Assembly (NCBI GenBank): GCA_023229545.1
Contig: JALNZB010000012.1
Span: 1-64,000 of the forward strand
Direction of reading: 5' to 3'
Source of the DNA: Sulfuritalea sp.
GTDB lineage: Bacteria > Pseudomonadota > Gammaproteobacteria > Burkholderiales > Rhodocyclaceae
Length of the DNA: 64,000 nt
The notes under the pieces are model-generated. The model was not told where the DNA came from and ran no database searches. It saw only the letters and a program-made list of their open reading frames with translations. Every line of letters begins with the position of its first letter. Positions within the stretch are counted from its first letter, which is position 1. Both the position numbers and the translations under genes were made by a program. Positions 26,080-36,320 of this stretch are shown one piece after another.

Positions 26080-26643
26080 TCACTTCATCGCGGCGAAATC
26101 AATCACGGGATCGAGGTAGTCTTCCCAGCGTGTGAAGCTGTGATCGCCGCCGGGCAGCACCGTCTGCCGTGCTCCCGCGTATCGGGCGACGGCATGGCGG
26201 TAATCGAGCGTCTCATCGCCTTCTTCCAGCAGCAGCCAGAAACGCTGCGGTTTGTTCAGGATCGGGACTTCGATGGCACGCAGTTCTTCAATGTGGTCAA
26301 GGGTGAATTCGAACGAGTCGCCCGAGTAAAGCCAGCGCTGCGGGCCGACGAAGTCCTTCAGCGAGAGATGCGCGACCACGGCGGGGTTGATAAGAACTGC
26401 CTTGAGATCGAAGGTCTCCGCCAGATACGTCGCGTAGTAGCCGCCGAGCGATGAGCCGATCACGGTGCCGACGCCGTGGTCGGCAATCAGGCGGGTTGCC
26501 AGCGCCATCGCTTCGCGCGGCGACGCCGGCAGTTGCGGGCAGATAAAGTGCTCGTCCAGGCCACGCTGGCGCATGCGTTCGCCGAGGGCTTGCGCCTTGT
26601 GCGACTGCGGGCCACTGGTGAAGCCGTGCAGATACAGGATCAC
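26080..26643 (-). CDS. yqiA: YqiA-type alpha/beta-hydrolase esterase
   Basis: The 187-residue hydrolase starts with ILYLHGFTSGPQSHKAQAL, shows the nucleophile elbow VIGSSLGGYYATYLAE and the late His in GGDHSFTRW. YqiA proteins hydrolyse short acyl esters. The GTG at 26643 (GTGATC) overlaps the uppP stop by 4 bases and gives the usual YqiA start. An ATG at 26676 would overlap uppP by 37 bases. Confidence 0.88.
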   Translation of the reverse strand: MILYLHGFTSGPQSHKAQALGERMRQRGLDEHFICPQLPASPREAMALATRLIADHGVGTVIGSSLGGYYATYLAETFDLKAVLINPAVVAHLSLKDFVGPQRWLYSGDSFEFTLDHIEELRAIEVPILNKPQRFWLLLEEGDETLDYRHAVARYAGARQTVLPGGDHSFTRWEDYLDPVIDFAAMK

Positions 26644-27464
26644 CCGGCCGTCCAGTCCACCAGGCCGAATTGCCATGTCGCCAGCACCACGCAGCCAAAG
26701 GCGATGCGATACCAGGCAAAGACCGTGAAGTCGTGGCTGGAGATGAAGCGCAGCAGCCAGCGCACGCAGAGGAAGGCCGATACGAAGGACGCGATGAAGC
26801 CGACGATCCACATGCCGAGGTCATCCATGACCAACAGGTGGCGTTCCTTGTACAGTTGATACACGGTGGCGCCCAGCAGCGTGGGAATGGCCAGAAAGAA
26901 CGAGAATTCCGTCGCCGCTTTGCGACTCAAACCGAAAAGCAGGCCGCCGATGATCGTCGCCCCCGAGCGCGAGGTGCCGGGAATCAGCGCACAGGCTTGC
27001 GCCAGACCGAGCTTGAAGGCGTCGATGAGATCCAGATCATCCACGTCATCGACGCGAATGCGATGCTCGCGCCGCTCGGCCCAGAGGATGATGAAGCCGC
27101 CCAGAATGAAGGTGGTCGCCACCGTCACCGGGTTGAACAGGCCGGCCTTGATCGCCTTGCCGAAAAGCAGGCCCAGCACGGCCAGCGGCATGAAGGCGAC
27201 GGCGAGGTTAAGGGTGAAGCGTTGCGCCGCACGCTCGGTGCGCAGACCGCCGATGACGCGAACGATGCGCTCGCGGTATTCCCAGCAGAGGGCGAAAATC
27301 GCGCCCGACTGGATCACGATTTCAAACAGCTTGCCCTTCTCATCGTTGAAATGCAAAACATCGCCGACCAAGATAAGATGGCCGGTGGATGAGACGGGAA
27401 GGAATTCGGTAAGGCCTTCGACGACGCCGAGTATCAGCGCTTGAAGCAACGGGTAATAGTCCAT
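26640..27464 (-). CDS. uppP: Undecaprenyl-diphosphatase (BacA type)
   Basis: This 274-residue polytopic membrane protein dephosphorylates undecaprenyl pyrophosphate to recycle the peptidoglycan lipid carrier. The motifs EGLTEFLPVSSTGHLIL near the start and PGTSRSGATIIGGLLFGLSR in the middle are the two catalytic signatures. Length is normal. It stands back to back with the HD-GYP gene, 44 bases apart. Confidence 0.97.
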   Translation of the reverse strand: MDYYPLLQALILGVVEGLTEFLPVSSTGHLILVGDVLHFNDEKGKLFEIVIQSGAIFALCWEYRERIVRVIGGLRTERAAQRFTLNLAVAFMPLAVLGLLFGKAIKAGLFNPVTVATTFILGGFIILWAERREHRIRVDDVDDLDLIDAFKLGLAQACALIPGTSRSGATIIGGLLFGLSRKAATEFSFFLAIPTLLGATVYQLYKERHLLVMDDLGMWIVGFIASFVSAFLCVRWLLRFISSHDFTVFAWYRIAFGCVVLATWQFGLVDWTAG

Positions 27465-27477
27465 GGCAGGAGAATAA

Positions 27478-27507
27478 ATGGCCGCCTTGAAAGGCCGTCG
27501 AGTCTAG
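27478..27507 (+). CDS. Nine-codon leader ORF before the HD-GYP gene
   Basis: ATG at 27478 has GGAG five bases upstream, encodes MAALKGRRV and stops with TAG at 27505-27507, one base before the ATG of the HD-GYP gene. The HD-GYP gene has no good Shine-Dalgarno of its own, so ribosomes ending here could re-initiate. Too short to judge by sequence alone. Confidence 0.45.
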   Translation: MAALKGRRV

Positions 27508-27508
27508 C

Positions 27509-28738
27509 ATGCTGAAAAAAATAGGCGTTGAACACCTGCGTGTGGGAATGCACCTCCATGAACTTTGCGGTTCCTGGATGGAGCATCCGTTCTGGCGCAC
27601 CAAATTCGTCGTTACCGATCCGGACGACATCCGCTCCATCATCGACAGCGGCATCAAGGAGGTCTGGATCGATGTCGAAAAGGGGCTCGATGTGTCTGCC
27701 GCCTCCGAAACCAAGGCGCAAGTCGACGCCAGGGTCGATGAGGCGCTGATGCATGCGGTCGTCACCGGCACACCGCGACAGATCGCGCCGCCGCAGCGGG
27801 TCGCCATGGCCGAGGAAGTCAAGCGCGCCGCCATGATCTGCGCCAATTCGAAAAACGCGGTGGTCTCCATGTTTCAGGAAGTGCGCATGGGCAAGGCGAT
27901 TTCCGCCGGAGCGGCGGGCGAGCTGGTGGATGAAATCTCCTCCTCGGTGATGCGCAACCCCGGCGCCTTGATCAGCCTGGCGCGGCTGAAGACGGCGGAC
28001 GATTACACCTACATGCACTCGGTCGCCGTCTGCGCACTGATGGTCGCGCTGGCGCATACACTGGATTTCGACGACAGTCAGACGCGCGACGCCGGCATGT
28101 CCGGCCTGCTGCACGATCTGGGCAAGGCGCTGTTGCCCATGAAGGTGCTCAACAAACCGGGCAAGCTCACCGATGAGGAATTCCGCATCATCAAGAGTCA
28201 CCCCGAAGAGGGCCATCGCCTGCTGGTCGAAGGCGGCACGGTGGAAGGCGTGCCGCTTGATGTTTGCCTGCACCATCACGAGAAAGTCGACGGCAGCGGT
28301 TATCCGCATCGTTTGAAGGACGAGCAAATCAGTGTGTTTGCCAAGATGGGCGCGGTCTGCGATGTCTATGACGCGATTACATCGAACCGGCCCTACAAGG
28401 CCGGGTGGGATCCGGCCGAATCGATCCGCAAAATGACCGAGTGGTGCAACGGGCATTTTGATACGCGAATCTTTCAGGCTTTCGTCAAAAGCATCGGCAT
28501 CTATCCCGTTGGGTCTCTGGTGCGCTTGAGTTCGGGGCGCCTGGCGGTGGTTACCGAGCAGTCCGAACACTCGCTGCTGGTACCCCGCGTCAAGGCCTTC
28601 TTTTCGACCGGGTCGATGACTTACATTGCGCCCGAGCTGATCGATCTGGCCCGTCCGGGAGCCACGGAGAAGATCGTCGCCCGTGAAGATGCGCAGAAGT
28701 GGGGCATCAAGAACCTGGATCGGCTCTGGGTGGCGTAG
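27509..28738 (+). CDS. HD-GYP cyclic di-GMP phosphodiesterase with DUF3391 N-terminus
   Basis: The 409-residue cytoplasmic protein begins with MLKKIGVEHLRVGMHL, typical of DUF3391, followed by a helical link and an HD-GYP domain: HDLGK, IKSHPEEGHRLL, HHHEKVDGSGYPH, KMGAVCDVYDAITSNRPYK. HD-GYP enzymes hydrolyse c-di-GMP and often act on pili and biofilm; a link to the Pil-Chp operon 10 kb away is only inference. The expected metal residues are present, so activity is likely. No transmembrane segment is seen. Confidence 0.94.
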   Translation: MLKKIGVEHLRVGMHLHELCGSWMEHPFWRTKFVVTDPDDIRSIIDSGIKEVWIDVEKGLDVSAASETKAQVDARVDEALMHAVVTGTPRQIAPPQRVAMAEEVKRAAMICANSKNAVVSMFQEVRMGKAISAGAAGELVDEISSSVMRNPGALISLARLKTADDYTYMHSVAVCALMVALAHTLDFDDSQTRDAGMSGLLHDLGKALLPMKVLNKPGKLTDEEFRIIKSHPEEGHRLLVEGGTVEGVPLDVCLHHHEKVDGSGYPHRLKDEQISVFAKMGAVCDVYDAITSNRPYKAGWDPAESIRKMTEWCNGHFDTRIFQAFVKSIGIYPVGSLVRLSSGRLAVVTEQSEHSLLVPRVKAFFSTGSMTYIAPELIDLARPGATEKIVAREDAQKWGIKNLDRLWVA

Positions 28739-28760
28739 TTTCGTGTTCCAGCGAGGTCGG

Positions 28761-28780
28761 CGCCGTCCCGCCAGCGCCGA

Positions 28781-28781
<1 letters not shown>
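28761..28781 (-). repeat. Dispersed AGTCGGCGCTG repeat, copy 7 (thiC stop)
   Basis: On the minus strand: GTCGGCGCTG, GCGGG, ACGGCG, then CC. The thiC TAG stop (28781-28783) reads directly into the element as TAGTCGG. The other end is 22 bases past the HD-GYP stop. Confidence 0.85.
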
Positions 28782-30643
<1,862 letters not shown>

Positions 30644-30827
30644 GGGGCAATCTGGAGGGGGTGGGGCTGAAGTTTGAAGCTACTGGAAAGACCGGGTGAA
30701 TGCAACCCGCAGGGTCGAAAGGGCACTTGGGCCGAATTCGCGATACGCTTGGAGCCTGATTAGAGCTAAAGTATTCTAATTCAGCGCCGTAAGCTAAGAA
30801 AGCTCGAAAAAGGATAAAGGGAAAGCC

Positions 30828-32423
30828 ATGTCTGTGTTTCGTAGGTCGTCGACTCTTGCCACCGCGTTGGCCGCAATGGCGTTCACCCTGATGGGGAACA
30901 TGTCCGCCAACGCCGCAGATTGGCAGCGCGTCATTGTCGGCAAGACGGAGATCATCGAGATCGACAAGGCGCGCATCTTGCGCGGCTTCGGCGGCACTAC
31001 GGGTTGGAGTCGCATCATGCTTGGCCGCGAAGTCAATGATCCGGGTGGCGTATACAACGCGATCCACGCCCAGAATCTCTACGATTGCGACGGTCGCCGC
31101 TTCACGACGCTGCGCCGCGCCTATTTCAACGGCGACAGCATGATTCGCGAAGAATCGGTGTCGCGCCAGCGCGTCAATCGCGTGCAGATCGGCAGCATCG
31201 ATGAGCGTTTGCTGAACGAGGTTTGTCATTCCCGCGCCATCGGCGAGACGGCTGGCATCGGCGAAACCGGCAGTCGGGCGGTTCCGGAATCGCAGGATCC
31301 GGATCGACCGAGCGCCATGCATGCCGACATGCGCATGCTGGACGAAAGCGCCAGTGTGCGCGCGGTACCCGTCTCGGACGCCACTCTCAGACCGGTGACA
31401 CCCGCTCCGCCCGCGCCGGTAGCTGCGGCCACGGTTGCACCGACGCCTTCCGGCGAAAAGCCCCGCCATATCGTGCTGCCGGTTATCGACAAGGCGGCGG
31501 CCGACAAAGAGGCAGCCAGTGCCGGACTGAAGCCGACGGCGCCCGCACCGGCGACCGCAGCAAAGCCAGGGGCCAAGCCAGAGGTCCGGCCTACCGCGAA
31601 GGCCACCAGCGACGCTGCTGCGCCGAAGGTCGAAACGGCGGAGGAAAGACGGGTACGCGAACTGCGGTACGCCACCAGCGGACCGCGCAAGCCGGCGAGG
31701 AAAAAGCCGGCGGTTGAACCCGTGGCGACGAGTCCGGCGGCTCACGTGGAGGTGCATTGGGCCTACGAAGGGGAGGGCGCGCCAGCCAACTGGGGCAGGC
31801 TGCGCAGCGACTATGCGACTTGCGCCACCGGTCAGCGTCAATCGCCGATCGACATCCGCGATGGCATCAAGGTCAGCCTCGAATCCATTCGTTTCGAGTA
31901 CAGGCCGACCCAGTTTCGCATTGTCGACAACGGTCACACCCTGCAGGTTACCGTCGGCGAAGGTCTTGCGATGCATGTCATGGGCAAGCGCTGGGAGTTG
32001 ACCCAGCTTCATTTCCATCGCCCGGCGGAAGACCGCGTCAATGGCAAGCTCTATGACATGGTGGTGCATCTGGTGCACAGGAACGACGAAGGTCAATTGG
32101 CGGTGATCGCCGTGTTGCTTGAAAAGGGTGGCGAGCATCCGTTGGTTCAGACCCTGTGGAACAACATGCCGCTGGAACGGAATATGGACGTTTCTCCGGC
32201 GGAACCCATCGATCTCATGCAACTGCTGCCGGAAAACCGCAGCTACTGGACCTACATGGGCTCGCTGACGACGCCGCCGTGTACCGAGGGCGTACTGTGG
32301 ATGGTGATGAAGCAGCCGTTGCAGGTCTCGTCCGAGCAGGTGTCGATCTTCTCGCGCCTCTACCGCCACAACGCGCGACCGGTGCAACCCCTGAACGGGC
32401 GGCTGATCAAGGAATCGCGTTAG
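30828..32423 (+). CDS. Secreted alpha-carbonic anhydrase with an extra N-terminal domain
   Basis: The 531-residue protein has a signal peptide (residues 1-27, cleavage after ANA), an N-terminal region of about 100 residues resembling surface-adhesin E-like domains (VIVGKTEIIEIDKARIL, then NGDSMIREESVSR), a long Ala/Pro/Lys-rich linker, and an alpha-carbonic anhydrase domain from about 305 to the end. The zinc ligands His395, His397 (QLHFHRP) and His414 (VVHLVHR) are present, as is the SPIDI and TTPPCTEGV motif. It should hydrate CO2 in the periplasm or at the cell surface. AAAGGGA precedes the ATG. It is convergent with the esterase. Confidence 0.88.
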   Translation: MSVFRRSSTLATALAAMAFTLMGNMSANAADWQRVIVGKTEIIEIDKARILRGFGGTTGWSRIMLGREVNDPGGVYNAIHAQNLYDCDGRRFTTLRRAYFNGDSMIREESVSRQRVNRVQIGSIDERLLNEVCHSRAIGETAGIGETGSRAVPESQDPDRPSAMHADMRMLDESASVRAVPVSDATLRPVTPAPPAPVAAATVAPTPSGEKPRHIVLPVIDKAAADKEAASAGLKPTAPAPATAAKPGAKPEVRPTAKATSDAAAPKVETAEERRVRELRYATSGPRKPARKKPAVEPVATSPAAHVEVHWAYEGEGAPANWGRLRSDYATCATGQRQSPIDIRDGIKVSLESIRFEYRPTQFRIVDNGHTLQVTVGEGLAMHVMGKRWELTQLHFHRPAEDRVNGKLYDMVVHLVHRNDEGQLAVIAVLLEKGGEHPLVQTLWNNMPLERNMDVSPAEPIDLMQLLPENRSYWTYMGSLTTPPCTEGVLWMVMKQPLQVSSEQVSIFSRLYRHNARPVQPLNGRLIKESR

Positions 32424-32428
32424 GTCAT

Positions 32429-33100
32429 CTACTTCGCATAGCCTGTTTTCCCGAGGGCTTCGAAGATTTTCTTCGATAATAGCGCGTGGCCGGCTGCATT
32501 CGGATGTAGTTGATCCCCTTTGAGCTGGGGATCGGAGAGAACATCGGCCATGGCGTCTTCGATCAGCGGGACGTGGTGGTTTTTGGCCACCTGGCGGTAG
32601 AACTCGGCCGGCGAGAGATTGTTGAAAACGGCGCCAGCGATGCTGGGCTTCGGCGTTGCCAGCAATACGGCCTTGGCGCCGCGCGCCTTGATCAGCGCGA
32701 GTATGTGGTCCAGATTGGCGACGGTCTGCCCTTGCGGCAGTCGGCGCAGCATATCGTTGCCGCCCAGGGTCACCAGGACCAGTGCGGGAGAGTGTTCCTC
32801 GAGCAGCGCCGGCAGGCGTTCGAGCGCACCGGCAGTAGTGTCGCCGCTGACGCCGCCATTGATCACGACCCATCCGGTTTGCGCCGCCAGCAGCGCGGGC
32901 CAGGCTTCGCCGGGAGCGACTCCGTGCGCCGCAGTCAAGCTGTCTCCCAGCGCGAGAACCTTTGTTCCGGAAGGCAGGGCGGCTTCCTTCGGCTGGCTAC
33001 AGGCGGTGGCCAGCAGCAGGACAAGAAGTGCCAGAACGCTTTGGACGGAAAAGGCGCTCGCGCTTATCTGCGCCCTGATGTTGTTGGTTTCAACAGTCAT
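32429..33100 (-). CDS. Lipoprotein SGNH-fold esterase/lysophospholipase (TesA-like)
   Basis: The 223-residue protein has a lipobox-type signal (LLLATAC), then GDSL-family blocks: LALGDSLTAAHG (Ser), INGGVSGDTTAGALER, LVTLGGNDMLR, and the late GDQLHPNAAGHALLS with the catalytic Asp/His. It would be an envelope esterase or thioesterase I type enzyme. Such genes often face an ABC exporter; none is adjacent here. The 3' end is 6 bases from the carbonic anhydrase stop. Confidence 0.88.
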   Translation of the reverse strand: MTVETNNIRAQISASAFSVQSVLALLVLLLATACSQPKEAALPSGTKVLALGDSLTAAHGVAPGEAWPALLAAQTGWVVINGGVSGDTTAGALERLPALLEEHSPALVLVTLGGNDMLRRLPQGQTVANLDHILALIKARGAKAVLLATPKPSIAGAVFNNLSPAEFYRQVAKNHHVPLIEDAMADVLSDPQLKGDQLHPNAAGHALLSKKIFEALGKTGYAK

Positions 33101-33112
33101 CGCGACAGCTTT

Positions 33113-34153
33113 TCAGGACTGTCCGAATACTTCGTTCAGTTGCCGTGCGACGCGGATGAAGGTGGTGCGCTTCGACAGCTCCTTGAGCTTGTGGGCGCCG
33201 ACGTAGGTGCACGCCGAACGCACGCCGCCCAGAATTTCCAGCACGGTATTCTCGACCGGTCCGCGGTAGTCGAGCAGCACCTCCTTGCCCTCCGAGGCGC
33301 GATAGTTGGCGACCCCGCCCGCATGCTTGTCCATCGCCGTGCGTGAACTCATGCCGTAGAAGCGCACCTTGCGCTCGCCGCCCTGTTCGGCGATCTCGCC
33401 CATGCATTCGTCGTGGCCGGCGAGCATGCCGCCGAGCATGATGAAGTCGGCGCCGCCGCCGAATGCCTTGGCCAAATCGCCCGGCGAGGTGCAGCCGCCA
33501 TCGGCGCAGATCAGGCCGCCCAGGCCGTGGGCGGCGTCGGCGCATTCGATGATGGCCGAGAGCTGGGGATAGCCGATGCCGGTCATTTTGCGCGTGGTGC
33601 ACACCGAGCCGGGACCGATACCGACCTTGACGATGTCGGCGCCATCAAGAACCAGCTCTTCCGCCATTTCGCCGGTGACGACGTTGCCCGCCATGATGGT
33701 GATTTGCGGCCAGGTCTCGCGCAGACGGTGAAGAAAGTCGACGAAGGATTTGGTGTAGCCATTGGCTACATCGACACAGACATACGCAATGGTGTCGCCG
33801 ACCTCCTGCTTGACCCGGCAGAACTTTTCGTAATCTTCGCGGGTGATGCCCATCGAATAGAACACCGTTGCCGTCGCCGGCAAGGTGCGGAAGAACTTTA
33901 TCAGTTCATGTTCTTCATAGTGCTTGTGCAGCGCCGTCGAAAGCTGGCGGGTGGTCAGCGCGCCAGCCATTTGGAAGGTGCCAACGGTATCCATGTTGGC
34001 CGCGATGATCGGCACGCCGCGATAGCTATGTCCCGAATGCCGGAAGACGAATTCGCGCGAAATATCGACTTCGGAGCGCGAGGTCAGCGTCGAGCGCTTG
34101 GGGCGTATGAGGACATCCTGAAAATCGAGCTTGAGTTCTTCTTCGATTCGCAT
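33113..34153 (-). CDS. guaC: GMP reductase
   Basis: The 346-residue TIM-barrel enzyme converts GMP to IMP with NADPH. It starts MRIEEELKLDFQDVLIRPKRS, carries PIIAANMDTVGTF and the catalytic cysteine in GIGPGSVCTTRKMTGIGYP, and the KEVLLDYRGPVENTVLEILGG that distinguishes GuaC from IMP dehydrogenase (no CBS pair). Start at 34153 is supported by AAGGAA and by the normal length; the open frame continues upstream without support. Confidence 0.95.
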   Translation of the reverse strand: MRIEEELKLDFQDVLIRPKRSTLTSRSEVDISREFVFRHSGHSYRGVPIIAANMDTVGTFQMAGALTTRQLSTALHKHYEEHELIKFFRTLPATATVFYSMGITREDYEKFCRVKQEVGDTIAYVCVDVANGYTKSFVDFLHRLRETWPQITIMAGNVVTGEMAEELVLDGADIVKVGIGPGSVCTTRKMTGIGYPQLSAIIECADAAHGLGGLICADGGCTSPGDLAKAFGGGADFIMLGGMLAGHDECMGEIAEQGGERKVRFYGMSSRTAMDKHAGGVANYRASEGKEVLLDYRGPVENTVLEILGGVRSACTYVGAHKLKELSKRTTFIRVARQLNEVFGQS

Positions 34154-34427
34154 GGCGGGTTCCTTGCGTGAATGTCGGATGAGGCGCGGCCTTGTCGGCG
34201 AAGCCTTTTCTGCCAGCTCGCAGCATCGGGTGCGACCGTGGCAGTCGAGCTTACCGCGTAAACCAGTCAGTTGGCCCATGCGCCGCCGGGAGAGGACGCG
34301 CCCAGCCTCAAGTCGACCGCTGGAATGTCGATACAGTAAGCAACCATGGGACGCGGCGGTTCGGGTAACTGCCGTTAGTCCCCCGGTTCGCGGTTGAGTA
34401 CGGCAACGAACCGCTGCCTCGCAACCG

Positions 34428-34465
34428 ACCAGCAATCCCCCGTTTAACCAGCAATCCCTCGTTTA
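34428..34465. repeat. Two adjacent 19-bp tandem repeats upstream of the TetR gene
   Basis: ACCAGCAATCCCCCGTTTA (34428-34446) is followed directly by ACCAGCAATCCCTCGTTTA (34447-34465), with one mismatch. It lies 55 bases before the TetR -35. Confidence 0.85.
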
Positions 34466-34519
34466 TTGAAAGCGACCCTGATATTCCGGGAAGCGAGCGT
34501 TGGTGCTCCCGAAACTGTC

Positions 34520-34547
34520 TTGACGCCGGTTTTTGCTTGTGTATACT
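34520..34547 (+). promoter_or_regulatory. Sigma-70 promoter for the TetR-RND operon
   Basis: -35 TTGACG (34520-34525) and -10 TATACT (34542-34547) with a 16-base spacer. The predicted transcription start falls in the operator at 34549-34562, which forces the start of the TetR gene downstream (GTG 34579). Confidence 0.75.
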
Positions 34548-34548
34548 G

Positions 34549-34562
34549 ACTGACCGGTCAGT
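34549..34562. promoter_or_regulatory. Perfect palindromic TetR-type operator
   Basis: ACTGACCGGTCAGT is a perfect 14-bp palindrome placed directly after the -10 box. It is the expected site for the dimeric TetR repressor encoded next, so autorepression of the operon is likely; binding is inferred. Confidence 0.8.
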
Positions 34563-34578
34563 AATTAAGCGATTCCCC

Positions 34579-35223
34579 GTGGAAGATCCAAGCCACCCCC
34601 GCCAACGCCGCAAGGAAGCGCGTCCCGCCGAACTCATGGCGGCGGCGCTGGAGTTGTTTGTCGAAAAGGGATTCGCCGGTACCCGGCTGGAGGATGTGGC
34701 GGCGCGCGCTGGCGTGTCCAAGGGCACGCTGTATCTCTACTTCGACAGTAAGGAAGCGCTGTTCAAGGCCGTGATCCAGGAAGGCATCGTGCCGATTCTC
34801 GAAGAGGGCGCGGGGCTGGTCGATAATTTCGCGGGCAGCAGCGCCGACCTGCTGCGGGCGTTGATCGGCGAATGGTGGCAGCGCATCGGCAACACCCCTC
34901 TGGCCGGCGTGCCCAAACTGATGATCAGCGAATCCGGCAATTTTCCCGAACTGGCGACCTACTACCACGACACGGTGATCGTGCGCGGCCGCGACCTGAT
35001 GCGGCGCACGCTGCAACGGGGCGTCGCCTCCGGCGAGTTCCGCGACATCGACATCGAAACCGCAATCGATGTGATCTTCGCCCCGGTGCTGATGATGGTG
35101 ATCTGGCGCCATTCGCTGGGGGCGTGCTGCGGCGCCAGCGCCAGGCACGATCCGCAGGCTTATCTGCAAACCCATTTCGACCTGGCCCTGAACGGCCTCG
35201 CCGCTTCGCGGAGTCCCGCATGA
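34579..35223 (+). CDS. TetR/AcrR-family transcriptional repressor
   Basis: The 214-residue protein has the TetR helix-turn-helix near the N-terminus (AALELFVEKGFAGTRLEDVAARAGVSKGTLYLYFDSKEALFKAVI), followed by a helical ligand-binding domain. GTG at 34579 is chosen because the earlier in-frame TTG at 34537 lies before the -10 box and could not be transcribed. The gene overlaps the first adaptor gene by 4 bases. It likely represses this operon through the palindrome 34549-34562 until a pump substrate is bound. Confidence 0.93.
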   Translation: MEDPSHPRQRRKEARPAELMAAALELFVEKGFAGTRLEDVAARAGVSKGTLYLYFDSKEALFKAVIQEGIVPILEEGAGLVDNFAGSSADLLRALIGEWWQRIGNTPLAGVPKLMISESGNFPELATYYHDTVIVRGRDLMRRTLQRGVASGEFRDIDIETAIDVIFAPVLMMVIWRHSLGACCGASARHDPQAYLQTHFDLALNGLAASRSPA

Positions 35224-36320
35224 TCCACGTCCAACGCCTGCTGTTTCCCGCCGCGCTTTTCCTCATCCTGAATCTCGCCGGCTGCGGCGAGACGCCCCGC
35301 GACGCGGCCCCTGCCGTGCCCGTCAAGCCCGCCCTGAGCGTGACGACGGTGGCGCCGCAACAGTTCGACTGGCCGCAGACGCTGAAGGCCGGCGGCAACG
35401 TCGTCGCCTGGCAGGAGGCCGTCATCGGCGCGGAGATCAGCAACTACCGGATCACCGAGGTGCGCGCCAATGTCGGCGACACGGTGAAAAAGGGCCAGGT
35501 GCTGGCGCGCATCGACGCCGACACCGTGCAGAGCGAACTGGCCGAGATCCGCGCCAGCGTCGCCGAGGCCGAGGCCGTCGTCGCCGAGACCCGCGCCAAC
35601 CACGAGCGCGCCAAGCAACTGACGGCCAGGGGCTTCTACAGCCCGCAGCAGAACACCCAGACGCAGACCGCCGCCGACACGGCGGCAGCGCGCCGCGACG
35701 CCGCCAAGGCGCGCTTGCAGTCGGCCGAACTCAGGCGCTCGCGCGCCAACGTCGCGGCGTCCGATGACGGCATCATTTCGGCGCGCAGCGCCACCGTCGG
35801 TACCCTGACCCAGCCGGGGCAGGAACTGTTCCGCCTGATCCGCGGCGGTCGGCTCGAATGGCGCGCCGAGGTCACTGCGGCCGAGCTGGTCCGCCTCAAG
35901 CCCGGGCAAGCGGCGACGCTGATCGGCCCGAACGGCGACGCGGTCGAGGGCGTGGTGCGCGCCGTGGCGCCGACCGTCGACCCGCAGACGCGCACCGCGC
36001 TGGTCTATGTCGACCTGCCGGCGGCGGCCGGCGGCGTTAGCGCCGGCATGTATGCGCGCGGCGAATTCCGCCTCGGCCAGAGTCCGGCGCTGACTCTGCC
36101 GCAGTCGGCCGTATTGTTGCGCGAAGGCTTCGCCTATGTCTATCGCGTCGACGGCGACAAAGTGGCGCAGGTCAAGATCACCACCGGACGCCGCAATGGC
36201 GACCTGCTGGAAGTCGCCGGCATCGATGCCAAGGCACGCGTGGTGGCCGGCGGCGTAGGCTTCCTCGCCGACGGCGACACCGTCCGCGTCGTTCCCGCCC
36301 AACCCGCCGCCAAACAATGA
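35220..36320 (+). CDS. RND efflux membrane-fusion lipoprotein (first module)
   Basis: The 366-residue periplasmic adaptor begins with a lipoprotein signal (LFLILNLAGC), then two lipoyl halves (GDTVKKGQVLARIDADTVQSEL and VGTLTQPGQELFRL), a coiled-coil hairpin between them (RASVAEAEAVVAETRANHERAKQL) and a beta-barrel end. It links the pump to an outer-membrane channel. Start overlaps the TetR stop and stop overlaps the pump start, both by 4 bases. Confidence 0.93.
   Translation: MIHVQRLLFPAALFLILNLAGCGETPRDAAPAVPVKPALSVTTVAPQQFDWPQTLKAGGNVVAWQEAVIGAEISNYRITEVRANVGDTVKKGQVLARIDADTVQSELAEIRASVAEAEAVVAETRANHERAKQLTARGFYSPQQNTQTQTAADTAAARRDAAKARLQSAELRRSRANVAASDDGIISARSATVGTLTQPGQELFRLIRGGRLEWRAEVTAAELVRLKPGQAATLIGPNGDAVEGVVRAVAPTVDPQTRTALVYVDLPAAAGGVSAGMYARGEFRLGQSPALTLPQSAVLLREGFAYVYRVDGDKVAQVKITTGRRNGDLLEVAGIDAKARVVAGGVGFLADGDTVRVVPAQPAAKQ

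Larger units (their letters stand above)
34154..34578. other. Non-coding gap between guaC and the TetR gene
   Basis: This is the only stretch over 300 bases without a gene. It holds the guaC Shine-Dalgarno, a 19-bp tandem duplication (34428-34465) and the TetR promoter and operator (34520-34562). I see no other gene, RNA or repeat in it; the guaC promoter is not obvious. Confidence 0.6.

Noticed and set aside
30644..30827. TPP riboswitch upstream of thiC
   Set aside because: The CUGAGA and ACCUGAU-type conserved segments are not present on the minus strand; none is found before thiD either.
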